Shown here: one piece after another, positions 1 through 5,740 of the stretch
Position numbering within the stretch: the first letter of the stretch is position 1
How the letters are laid out: each line of letters opens with the position of its first letter
From: Aquificales bacterium
GTDB lineage: Bacteria > Aquificota > Aquificia > Aquificales > QOAS01
DNA length: 6,299 nt
Reading direction: 5' to 3'
Assembly (NCBI GenBank): GCA_027035985.1
Contig: JALVTI010000124.1
Coordinates: forward strand, 1-6,299
Program-made: the position numbers and the translations under genes
Notes under the pieces: model-generated
Seen by the model: only the letters and a program-made list of their open reading frames with translations
Told to the model about the DNA's origin: nothing
Databases searched by the model: none

Positions 1-312
1 TTCGTCCACCTTTTGGAATATTTTTGCCGCTTCCTCAAAATGTTTTAAGGCTTTATCCAACTCTTTGTGAGATGCGTAATAATCTCCCAACCTCAAATGG
101 ACATAACCCACCGATGGAGGGGGGATTTCGGGAATTAAACTTTCGACCTTTGATGGTTCATTTTTATTCAAATATTGTTCCGAAAGGTACAATTTTTTAG
201 CTATTTCCTCCTTTTGATGCTCCTTATAGAGCTTGTATCCACCTATAAGAGTTCCGGTAATAATTCCCCCAAAGAGGATTGCCAAGATATTTTTCCAATT
301 TAGGAAATCCAT
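1..312 (-). CDS. Membrane-anchored TPR protein, 5' part (partial)
   Basis: My own translation of the minus strand gives an open frame of 104 codons from an ATG at 312-310 to the window edge, so the C-terminus is missing. Residues 9-26 form one hydrophobic segment after a short N-terminus, which predicts an inner-membrane anchor with the rest probably in the periplasm. Residues 27-48 are charged and helical. Residues 70-101 (from YVHLRLGDYY to ALKHFEEAAKIF) fit one tetratricopeptide repeat, and more repeats probably follow off the edge. The layout of one N-terminal TM helix plus TPRs resembles YfgM-like or other TPR scaffold proteins, but I cannot assign a specific function. A PPP run at residues 64-66 would be an EF-P-dependent stall site, and efp lies nearby. 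No good Shine-Dalgarno sits next to the ATG: AAGGAA is about 20 nt away. An in-frame stop at 339-337 rules out a much longer N-terminus. The gene is AT-rich like pgsA, with which it diverges. Confidence 0.75.
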   Translation of the reverse strand, partial: MDFLNWKNILAILFGGIITGTLIGGYKLYKEHQKEEIAKKLYLSEQYLNKNEPSKVESLIPEIPPPSVGYVHLRLGDYYASHKELDKALKHFEEAAKIFQKVDE

Positions 313-351
313 CGCAAAAAATTTTATTAGGTTTCCTTAAATAGGTTTTTT
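313..351. promoter_or_regulatory. Short divergent intergenic gap
   Basis: Only 39 AT-rich bases separate the divergent TPR gene and pgsA. That is too short to hold two full non-overlapping promoters, so at least one promoter probably lies inside the opposite coding region. I see no convincing -35/-10 pair and no strong ribosome binding site for either gene. ATAGG at 341-345 is the only weak candidate for pgsA. Confidence 0.3.
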
Positions 352-906
352 ATGCTTCGCCAATTGGGTTATATTCCCAATTTGTTAACCATTTATAGGT
401 TGACAATAGCGATTCCAGCCGCCTATTGTTTATACATTGGATATTTTCCATGCGCTTTTTTTCTCTATTTGAGCGGCATATTTACCGATTTTCTCGATGG
501 TTTTATCGCAAGAAAATTTAAAATGGAAACTAAACTAGGTATTATTCTAGACCCTATTGCGGACAAATTGTTGATACTTTCTTACATAGTAGTCCTTTAT
601 TGCAAAGGTTTTCCCTATCAACCTTCAAAAGTGTTGGTTTTATCCTTCCTATTAAAAGAATTCACCGTGATTTTAGGTTTCCTCTTATTCTTAAGAAAAA
701 GAGAAGTTCCAAAACCCAACCTGTTTGGAAAAATGGCAACAACATTCCTATTTTTTGACGGATTGATATTGCTTTACGAGAATTGGAGTGGGATTAATTT
801 GAAAGTGATACAACAAACGGTGGAATTTTTAGCCATTATTTCCCTATTGGAGGCTACCATCCTTTATATAAAGGAAGGGTTATCCAAACTCGGTAAGCTT
901 CCTTAA
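352..906 (+). CDS. pgsA: CDP-diacylglycerol-glycerol-3-phosphate 3-phosphatidyltransferase (PgsA-type)
   Basis: This is an integral membrane enzyme of the CDP-alcohol phosphatidyltransferase family. The family transfers a phosphatidyl group from CDP-diacylglycerol to an alcohol; for PgsA the acceptor is glycerol-3-phosphate, the committed step to phosphatidylglycerol and cardiolipin. The signature D-x2-D-G-x2-A-R-x8-G-x3-D-x3-D is complete: D46, D49, G50, A53, R54, G63, D67 and D71, which bind the metals and CDP. The N-terminal IPNLLTIYRL (residues 8-17) is the typical PgsA opening. Several hydrophobic helices surround the motif (about 19-45, 63-83, 92-114, 127-142 and 155-171). At 184 residues the length is normal for PgsA. 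PgsA is favoured over phosphatidylserine synthase or cardiolipin synthase by this opening, but acceptor specificity is inferred. It is the first gene of the plus-strand run and ends 14 nt before efp. It is markedly AT-rich compared with the genes after it. Confidence 0.87.
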   Translation: MLRQLGYIPNLLTIYRLTIAIPAAYCLYIGYFPCAFFLYLSGIFTDFLDGFIARKFKMETKLGIILDPIADKLLILSYIVVLYCKGFPYQPSKVLVLSFLLKEFTVILGFLLFLRKREVPKPNLFGKMATTFLFFDGLILLYENWSGINLKVIQQTVEFLAIISLLEATILYIKEGLSKLGKLP

Positions 907-920
907 AATATCAACCAATC

Positions 921-1487
921 ATGGGAGAAAGGATAGATATCAACAGAATAGCCCGCGATATGTTTATACTCCACAAAGGGGAACCCTACAAGGTTGTCGA
1001 CTACGAACACGTCAAACCGGGTAAGGGACAGGCTTTTGTCCGCGTGAAGGCTAAAAATATGAAGACGGGCAACGTGGTTGAGATTACCTATAAGTCTTCC
1101 GATACCATAGAGCTCGCCGATTTCGAACAGAGGTTTGCCGAATACTCCTACAACGACGGTGACTTTTACTACTTTATGGATAAAAATACCTACGAGCTTA
1201 TTGCGGTTCCCGCCGATGCGATAAAGGATAAGGTCGGTTTCCTCAAAGAGGGTATAGACGCGGTTGTATACTTCTACCAAGGTCAACCGATAGGTATCGA
1301 CCTGCCCAAAACGGTCGAGCTTAAGGTCGTAGAAACAGAACCGGCAAGGGATACCGCCGGTGGGGGAACAAAACCTGCAAAATTGGAAACCGGTCTGGTT
1401 ATTCAGGTTCCTATGTTTGTCAAAGAAGGTGATATAGTAAAAGTAAACACCATAACGGGGCAATACGTCGAGAGGGTAAACAAATAA
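921..1487 (+). CDS. efp: Translation elongation factor P
   Basis: EF-P binds between the ribosomal P and E sites and relieves stalling at polyproline stretches. The 188-residue protein has the usual three-domain beta-barrel layout. The N-terminal KOW-like domain carries the conserved loop KPGKGQAF (residues 32-39). Its tip lysine K35 matches E. coli K34, which is beta-lysylated there; a K rather than R tip suggests a lysyl-type modification or none, but no modification enzyme is in the window. The middle domain has YNDGDFYYFMD (97-107). The C-terminal OB domain has the signature KLETGLVIQVPMFVKEGDIVKV (residues 154-175) and ends GQYVERVNK. The start fits the family, but the 14 nt between pgsA and this ATG hold no Shine-Dalgarno. 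A GGAGAAAGG lies just inside the gene, too far in to serve another start. The stop overlaps the accB ATG by one base (TAATG), which suggests translational coupling. Confidence 0.96.
   Translation: MGERIDINRIARDMFILHKGEPYKVVDYEHVKPGKGQAFVRVKAKNMKTGNVVEITYKSSDTIELADFEQRFAEYSYNDGDFYYFMDKNTYELIAVPADAIKDKVGFLKEGIDAVVYFYQGQPIGIDLPKTVELKVVETEPARDTAGGGTKPAKLETGLVIQVPMFVKEGDIVKVNTITGQYVERVNK
1471..1476 (+). promoter_or_regulatory. Shine-Dalgarno for accB inside efp
   Basis: AGAGGG lies 10 nt upstream of the accB ATG at 1487, inside the end of efp. Together with the TAATG stop/start overlap it supports coupled translation and fixes the accB start. Confidence 0.5.
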
Positions 1488-1963
1488 TGGATAAGGAATT
1501 TATCAAACAACTCATAGAGTTGGTTAATTCCTCCTCTCTTACAAAGTTTGAGTTGAAAACAGACCAAATTGAGTTGAAGATTGAAAAGGAACCTCTCAAG
1601 GTTGTAACCCCCGCCGAAGGCGAGCAACCGGTTCAAACCGCCGAACCGGTCACCCCGAAGGAGTTTAAATCGGAAAAAATACTCCCCCCCTCCGAGGATG
1701 TGGAGACGCCGGAGGAGAAACTGCACGTTATAAAGTCACCCCTGGTGGGAACCTTTTACAGGGCTCCCGCTCCCGGTGCCCCTCCCTTTGTGGAGGAAGG
1801 GGATATAGTTTCCCCCGGGCAGGTGCTCTGCATTATCGAGGCTCTCAAAGTGATGAACGAAATAGAGAGCGACGTAAGGGGGAAGGTAGTCAAAATTTTG
1901 GTCGAAAACGGTCAGCCGGTGGAATACGGTCAACCTCTCTTTTTGATAGATACAAATGTGTAA
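1487..1963 (+). CDS. accB: Acetyl-CoA carboxylase biotin carboxyl carrier protein
   Basis: AccB carries the covalently bound biotin of acetyl-CoA carboxylase, shuttling carboxyl between biotin carboxylase (AccC) and the AccA/AccD carboxyltransferase to make malonyl-CoA. The 158-residue protein has the standard layout: an N-terminal helical part (residues 1-36, opening DKEFIKQLIELVNSSSLTKFEL), a Pro/Glu-rich linker (about 40-78) and a C-terminal biotinyl domain (about 79-158). The domain begins with VIKSPLVGTFYRAPAPGAPPF (residues 81-101), where the TFYRAP segment is the AccB-type thumb region, and ends YGQPLFLID. The biotin site reads E118-A-L-K121-V-M-N-E-I, so K121 is the biotinylated lysine. 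The usual EAMKM has Leu in place of the first Met and Val in place of the second; the fold and lysine are intact. The TFYRAP thumb argues for AccB over other biotin carriers such as oxaloacetate decarboxylase or pyruvate carboxylase subunits. The end overlaps cdaA by 8 nt. Confidence 0.95.
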   Translation: MDKEFIKQLIELVNSSSLTKFELKTDQIELKIEKEPLKVVTPAEGEQPVQTAEPVTPKEFKSEKILPPSEDVETPEEKLHVIKSPLVGTFYRAPAPGAPPFVEEGDIVSPGQVLCIIEALKVMNEIESDVRGKVVKILVENGQPVEYGQPLFLIDTNV

Positions 1964-2726
1964 GGGTCTCTTTTGGTTAAGAGATTTTTTCTCCCTAAGG
2001 GATTTTCTCGATATATCCCTCCTATCGGTGATTTTTTACCTGTTTTACTCCTTTTTGGTTAGGTATAGGGGGATAAAGCTCCTCACCTGGGTGCTCTTTT
2101 TCATATTCCTCTGGTTGGTAGCCTCCGTTCTCGACCTTAGGGCGGTATCGTGGTTCCTGGGACAAATCTGGTCTATCTTTCTCTTCGCCCTGGTCGTTAT
2201 ATTTCAGCCAGAGCTCAGGCGCTCCCTCCAATCGCTGGGGGGCGGACTTTTCTTCCAACGCTACAGCAGGGTTAAAACCATTAAAAGGGTAATAAAGGCT
2301 ATCGCCTACATGGCGGAAAAGCAGATAGGCGCCCTCATAGTTTTCGAGAGGAGCATCCCCGTTGTAAATCTGAGCGAGGGGTGCGTAAAGCTCGATGCCC
2401 TGGTATCCCCCGAACTTCTTATTACGATTTTTTACCCCCTGACCCCCCTCCACGATGGGGCGGCTATTATCAGAGGAAACCGCATAACCTACGCCGCCTG
2501 CGTTTTACCCCTGGCGCAGGGGGTGGAACTCGATACCAAGTTGGGAACGCGCCACCGCGCCGCTATAGGTATAACCCAAAATAGCGACGCCCTCGCCGTG
2601 GTGGTTTCCGAAGAAACCGGTTCAATCTCCCTGGCGGTGGGCGGAAAACTCTACCGAAACCTAACGGAGGAGGAACTGAAAGAAATCCTCTTTAAGGAGC
2701 TCGGTATCGACGACCAAAAGGAGTGA
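1956..2726 (+). CDS. cdaA: Membrane diadenylate cyclase CdaA
   Basis: CdaA joins two ATP molecules into cyclic di-AMP, a second messenger that controls potassium, osmotic balance and, in some bacteria, carbon metabolism. The 256-residue protein has the classic CdaA plan. Three N-terminal membrane segments (about 18-36, 42-60 and 67-84) lead into a linker that starts FQPELRRSLQSLGG (residues 83-96). The cytoplasmic DAC domain (about 105-235) follows, with GALIVFER (125-132), the catalytic L-H-D167-G168-A169 motif, the second ATP-binding motif GTRHRAA (197-203) and SEETGSIS (218-225). All key residues are present, so it should be active. The ATG is inside the end of accB, the two genes overlap by 8 nt, and no strong Shine-Dalgarno is seen, so translation probably depends on accB. 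In many bacteria cdaA sits with cdaR and glmM; here it lies between two acetyl-CoA carboxylase genes. Confidence 0.94.
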   Translation: MCKGLFWLRDFFSLRDFLDISLLSVIFYLFYSFLVRYRGIKLLTWVLFFIFLWLVASVLDLRAVSWFLGQIWSIFLFALVVIFQPELRRSLQSLGGGLFFQRYSRVKTIKRVIKAIAYMAEKQIGALIVFERSIPVVNLSEGCVKLDALVSPELLITIFYPLTPLHDGAAIIRGNRITYAACVLPLAQGVELDTKLGTRHRAAIGITQNSDALAVVVSEETGSISLAVGGKLYRNLTEEELKEILFKELGIDDQKE

Positions 2727-2765
2727 TGAAATAGCAACTTCTCCTTTGGGAGAATAGAAAACCTA
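2716..2765 (+). promoter_or_regulatory. cdaA-accD junction with mini-ORF and hairpin
   Basis: A strong Shine-Dalgarno AAAAGGAG (2716-2723) leads straight into the cdaA stop and an overlapping ATG-AAA-TAG (2726-2734), a start codon followed by only one further codon. A perfect 6-bp hairpin follows: TTCTCC (2739-2744), loop TTTG, GGAGAA (2749-2754). The 3' arm contains the only purine-rich site near the accD ATG, GGGAGA, 12 nt upstream. CTCCTTT (2741-2747) is also the exact complement of AAAGGAG (2717-2723), so two mutually exclusive pairings are possible. No U-tract follows, so it is not an intrinsic terminator. A regulatory role is inference. Confidence 0.35.
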
Positions 2766-3629
2766 ATGAAACTCTTCGAGTTTTTTAAGAGAAAAAAAAC
2801 CATCCCCGAAGGGTTGTGGACTAAATGCCCCCAATGTAAGGAACTCTTATACAAACCCGATGTGGAGGATAACCTTTGGGTGTGCCCCGAGTGCGGATAT
2901 CATTTTAGGATAGATGCCAAAACGAGGATAGATATAACCTTAGACCCCGAGGGGAGGAAACCCCTTTTTACCGAGGTTCAGCCGACCGACCCCTTGGGGT
3001 TTGAGGATTTAAAGCCCTACAAACAACGCCTTGAGGAGGCTAAAAAGAAGTCCACCGCCGACGAGGCGATTATCTTCTACGAGGGAACTATTTACAAAAG
3101 AAAAGCCGTTGTCGGCGCGATGGATTTCAACTTTATCGGTGGGTCGATGGGTTCGGTGGTCGGCGAGCGCTTTTTTAGGGCGTGCCGCTACTGCGCCGAC
3201 AACGGGATACCTTTAATAGTCTTTACCGCCTCCGGCGGGGCGAGAATGCAGGAGAGTATCCTATCGCTCATGCAGATGGCTAAAACCACCTTTGCGGTGG
3301 GGCTTTTGAGGGAAAGGGCTATACCCTATATAGTCGTTTTGACCGACCCCACCATGGGAGGGGTGAGTGCGAGCCTCGCCTTTTTGGGGGACATCATCGT
3401 CGCCGAACCGGGGGCGCGCATAGGCTTTGCCGGCGCGAGGGTTATAGAGCAGACCATAAAGCAAAAGCTCCCCAAGGGGTTCCAAACCGCCGAATTCCTA
3501 CTCGAAAAGGGACTTATCGATAACGTAGTCCACCGAAAGGATTTGAAAGTTTTCCTCCGTGATATGTTGGATATGCTCTACTACAAAACTAAGGAGTGGA
3601 ATTTAAAGGGCGAAAATGCTCCCGCTTGA
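2766..3629 (+). CDS. accD: Acetyl-CoA carboxylase carboxyltransferase subunit beta
   Basis: AccD is the beta half of the carboxyltransferase that moves the carboxyl group from AccB-biotin to acetyl-CoA, giving malonyl-CoA for fatty acid synthesis. The 287 residues match the family. An N-terminal four-cysteine zinc ribbon has C21-x2-C24 and C40-x2-C43. The crotonase-type carboxyltransferase core follows, with GGSMGSVVGE (125-134), the oxyanion-type ASGGARMQE (155-163), TDPTMGGVSAS (193-203) and GFAGARVIEQT (220-230). The zinc ribbon separates AccD from propionyl-CoA carboxylase beta and from AccA. It needs AccA and AccC, which are not in this window. The start is 39 nt after cdaA and directly precedes a typical MKLFEFFKRKK opening; its ribosome binding site is weak and partly inside a hairpin. 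The 3' end overlaps the next gene by 14 nt. Confidence 0.97.
   Translation: MKLFEFFKRKKTIPEGLWTKCPQCKELLYKPDVEDNLWVCPECGYHFRIDAKTRIDITLDPEGRKPLFTEVQPTDPLGFEDLKPYKQRLEEAKKKSTADEAIIFYEGTIYKRKAVVGAMDFNFIGGSMGSVVGERFFRACRYCADNGIPLIVFTASGGARMQESILSLMQMAKTTFAVGLLRERAIPYIVVLTDPTMGGVSASLAFLGDIIVAEPGARIGFAGARVIEQTIKQKLPKGFQTAEFLLEKGLIDNVVHRKDLKVFLRDMLDMLYYKTKEWNLKGENAPA
3605..3610 (+). promoter_or_regulatory. Shine-Dalgarno for the lipoyl-family gene
   Basis: AAAGGG sits 5 nt before the ATG at 3616, inside the end of accD. It supports that start over the next in-frame ATG at 3667, which would remove the family's first strand. Confidence 0.45.
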
Positions 3630-4290
3630 GGTTCTACCCTTCTCCCAAAACTCCCCCGAGAGGAATATGGAAATTGACACATCCCTCGCGGAGGAAAGCG
3701 AAAGGAGGGGGGTATTCCACTTTAGGTGGTACGGGTGGAAAGGACTTTCCCTCTCGTTCGGCTATTCTCAGAAAGCACTATTTGAAACCTATAGGGTAGA
3801 CGTTCCCAAAGTCCTCCGCCCGACGGGTGGAGGTATTTTGATACACGGGTGGGATATCTCCTACGCCTTCACAACCCCTTCGGGGGTATTTGGAAGCGTT
3901 CTAGACCTCTACCGGTTTATCTCAAGGATTTTTGTGGAAACCTTTAGGGGTTTGGGTATAAACGCAACCTTCAGTAGGAATAAAAAGGGTAATTACCGCC
4001 AAAGGGTTTTGTGCCAATTGGTTCCCACCTTTGGGGAGGTGGTTGTCGGGAATAAAAAGCTGGTAGCCTCCGCCGTTAGGGAGTTCAAAAGGGGAAACTT
4101 CCTAATCCACGGGAGTGTCTATATATCCTACAATCCAACTTTGGCGGGAAAGCTTCTAAAAACCGACCCCGAGGTGCTAAAAAATACGGTGGCAACCCTC
4201 TCGGAGGTCGGTTTAAAGAAAAGGCTCCTAATGGAGTTCTTTGAAAAGGAGCTCCGAAGGGGTTTAAAGAGGAGACTGGAAACTCTTTAA
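3616..4290 (+). CDS. Lipoate-protein ligase / octanoyltransferase (LplA/LipM) family protein
   Basis: The 224-residue protein belongs to the BPL_LplA_LipB fold family, which attaches lipoyl or octanoyl groups to lysines of carrier domains. Visible landmarks in order are NMEIDTSLAEE (17-27, the usual NMAIDEAL helix), RWYGWKGLSLSFGYSQ (37-52), the acyl-AMP/acyl-binding loop L-R-P-T-G-G-G (67-73), VGNKKLVASAVREFKRG (144-160, like GRKxxGSA) and LIHGSVYI (163-170). C133 sits where LipM-type octanoyltransferases carry their catalytic cysteine, just before the GNKKLVASA segment. K147/K148 are in the position of the LplA ligand-binding lysine. A ligase and a transferase are therefore both possible. 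It is shorter than LipM (about 280 residues), and GSA has become ASA. The biotin-ligase GRGRxGR motif is absent. The ATG overlaps accD, with AAAGGG (3605-3610) 5 nt upstream, so it is the last gene of the run. A carrier substrate is not encoded here apart from the AccB biotinyl domain. Confidence 0.8.
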   Translation: MLPLEVLPFSQNSPERNMEIDTSLAEESERRGVFHFRWYGWKGLSLSFGYSQKALFETYRVDVPKVLRPTGGGILIHGWDISYAFTTPSGVFGSVLDLYRFISRIFVETFRGLGINATFSRNKKGNYRQRVLCQLVPTFGEVVVGNKKLVASAVREFKRGNFLIHGSVYISYNPTLAGKLLKTDPEVLKNTVATLSEVGLKKRLLMEFFEKELRRGLKRRLETL

Positions 4291-4305
4291 GGAACTTTTT
4301 GGATA

Positions 4306-5469
4306 TTAGAAACTCCAGGTGAGTCCTACCGAAATGCTATCCTCCGAAAGTTTGGATTTCCAATAAGTTCCATCGGTTGCATAGCTGGTAACCGTATTTT
4401 TGAAAGCGTGCATATATGCCAAATCTAAATTGAGGGAAGGATTTAGCTTTATACCTAAACCCAAAGAAATATGGTGTTCCACAATAGCGGGGAAACCTAT
4501 AATACGCAGGCATTCCATACCTTCCGCTTGCGGTGTGGCGGGTACGGTCCTACCCTTAATAGGATTTTTTCCATAGTTATAACCGAGTCTGAAGGTCAAT
4601 TTATCGTTAATCCGATAGGCTCCTCCGATTTTAAATACCCATTGGTCATCCCAACCAAAGTCTTTATATCCATCAGATTTACTCCAAGTGATATATTGGA
4701 GGTCAACACCAAGTTTTAGTTTGGGAGTGGGTTGCAGACCCACACCTACCCCGTAAACCCAAGGTTGCTCGAGAGTTAATCCGTCCAAGTCGGGGTCGGT
4801 GTCAAATTGACCAACCCTTGCAAAGTTCAGTTTATATGGGGTTTTTATGGATGCTCCTATATTAACCTTTTTATTGATTTTATAAGCTACTCCCAATTGA
4901 GCCGCCACGGCATAATCGGAACTCAAACCGGCACCCAAATCCAAAGCTCCATAAATCAAATCGAGACCAAAACCCAAGGATAATTTTTCGTTTACCTTAT
5001 AAGCGAGAGAAGGAGAAACTTCCATTCCTTGGAAGTTTGTATAACAACCCGGAGAGTTGGGGTCGCATTTAACATTGGTATTGCGGTAGTCTACACCCAT
5101 TCCGGAAATACCGTAGGCGGCTATACCAAAAACCCACTTTTGAGATAGGGGATAAACAATAGCTATCGAGGGAATTGCAAAATACTTTGCGTTACTTGTA
5201 GCGGATGCCGTTTGGGTCGCATTTCCAACATATCCCTTTGTATGGGGTATAAATAGGGTTCCCCCAAAGGCGACTACAGATTTCTTGTAGTAGGTCATAA
5301 GTGCGGGGTTGGAGAATACTATGCTATCCGCGTCTGTCGGCAATCCTATACCTATTCCCCCCATAGAACGGGAAACGGGACCTACACCGATTAGAAAGTC
5401 CCCATTGGTCGCGAATCCTAAACTTCCTAAAAAAATGCTTAAACTTGCCAATCGCTTTAAGTTATTCAT
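4306..5469 (-). CDS. Outer-membrane FadL/OMPP1/TodX family transport protein
   Basis: The predicted product is a 387-residue outer-membrane beta-barrel that lets hydrophobic compounds, such as long-chain fatty acids or hydrocarbons, cross the outer membrane. An N-terminal signal peptide has MNNLKR as its n-region, a hydrophobic core to about residue 18, and probable cleavage after GFA (20). The mature start NGDFLIGVGPVSRSMGGIG (22-40) followed by SNPALM (53-58) is the FadL-type hatch region with its conserved NPA. The rest is alternating amphipathic strands with short polar turns, many of the form KINKKVNIG or RINDKLTFRLGYNYG. The C-terminus ends in W-S-F with the terminal aromatic needed for barrel assembly. 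C135 and C142 flank a short loop (CDPNSPGC) and could form a disulfide. The substrate cannot be read from sequence. It is convergent with the preceding operon, 15 nt apart, with no visible terminator between. No strong Shine-Dalgarno is seen. Confidence 0.9.
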   Translation of the reverse strand: MNNLKRLASLSIFLGSLGFATNGDFLIGVGPVSRSMGGIGIGLPTDADSIVFSNPALMTYYKKSVVAFGGTLFIPHTKGYVGNATQTASATSNAKYFAIPSIAIVYPLSQKWVFGIAAYGISGMGVDYRNTNVKCDPNSPGCYTNFQGMEVSPSLAYKVNEKLSLGFGLDLIYGALDLGAGLSSDYAVAAQLGVAYKINKKVNIGASIKTPYKLNFARVGQFDTDPDLDGLTLEQPWVYGVGVGLQPTPKLKLGVDLQYITWSKSDGYKDFGWDDQWVFKIGGAYRINDKLTFRLGYNYGKNPIKGRTVPATPQAEGMECLRIIGFPAIVEHHISLGLGIKLNPSLNLDLAYMHAFKNTVTSYATDGTYWKSKLSEDSISVGLTWSF

Positions 5470-5485
5470 CGAAATAAAAACCTAG

Positions 5486-5507
5486 AAATTTGCAAATTTT
5501 TTTGCAA
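5486..5507. promoter_or_regulatory. TTTGCAA palindrome and repeat, candidate operator
   Basis: AAATTTGCAAATTT (5486-5499) is a perfect 14-bp palindrome. The core TTTGCAA recurs at 5501-5507, 12 bp after the copy at 5489. It lies 17 bp upstream of the fadL-type start, where a repressor would cover the leader. Operator function is inferred only from symmetry and position. Confidence 0.35.
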
Positions 5508-5521
5508 TATCATCTAAAAAA

Positions 5522-5542
5522 TTCGATATAGCTATATTCGAA
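5522..5542. promoter_or_regulatory. ATATAGCTATAT palindrome flanked by TTCGA repeats
   Basis: A perfect 12-bp palindrome (5526-5537) is flanked by TTCGA on the left and TTCGAA on the right. The arms pair over 10 bases with one bulged A. It lies about 55 bp upstream of the fadL-type ATG, a usual place for a regulator site or the promoter core. In such AT-rich DNA chance symmetry is possible. Confidence 0.35.
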
Positions 5543-5671
5543 AAATATTTTATTGAAGTTTAAGAAGGTTTAAAAATAACGCTTTTATTCCGAAAACTCC
5601 AAATAACCTTTGATCTCTTCTAAAAATTTCAAAATATGACAATAAGCTAATATCATGAAATCGGTAAATGC

Positions 5672-5701
5672 TTGCTTTCTAATTAATCGAAGCCATATGA
5701 T
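5672..5701 (+). promoter_or_regulatory. Candidate promoter for the oxidoreductase
   Basis: TTGCTT (5672-5677) and TATGAT (5696-5701) are separated by 18 bp, close to the sigma-70 consensus TTGACA-17-TATAAT. This would put the transcript start near 5708, with a leader of about 33 nt before the ATG. Confidence 0.35.
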
Positions 5702-5725
5702 TATCCTTAGATTGCTATTATTGGC

Positions 5726-5733
5726 AAGGGAGG
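5726..5733 (+). promoter_or_regulatory. Strong Shine-Dalgarno of the oxidoreductase gene
   Basis: AAGGGAGG ends 7 nt before the ATG at 5741. It is the strongest ribosome binding site in the window and fixes the start of the oxidoreductase. Confidence 0.7.
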
Positions 5734-5740
5734 TTTCTGC

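Larger units (their letters stand above)
5470..5740. promoter_or_regulatory. Divergent AT-rich regulatory region
   Basis: These 271 AT-rich bases separate the minus-strand fadL-type gene from the plus-strand oxidoreductase and must hold the promoters of both. I find no ORF of credible size, RNA gene or terminator in it. It holds two palindromes near fadL and a plausible sigma-70-type promoter near the oxidoreductase, which are listed separately. Confidence 0.55.

Noticed and set aside
903..1463. Long minus-strand frame opposite efp
   Set aside because: It is the antisense of a complete, clearly conserved EF-P and shows no domain, signal or ribosome binding site.
2022..2453. Minus-strand frame opposite cdaA
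   Set aside because: The sense strand encodes the CdaA membrane helices and DAC domain; the antisense product is low-complexity charged and Pro-rich.
2739..2754. Hairpin after cdaA as an intrinsic terminator
   Set aside because: The stem has only 6 bp and no U-tract follows; accD begins 12 bases later and belongs to the same gene run.
4291..4305. Bidirectional terminator between the convergent genes
   Set aside because: The 15-nt gap and its flanks hold direct rather than inverted repeats (GAAACTC); no stem-loop with a T-run can be drawn.
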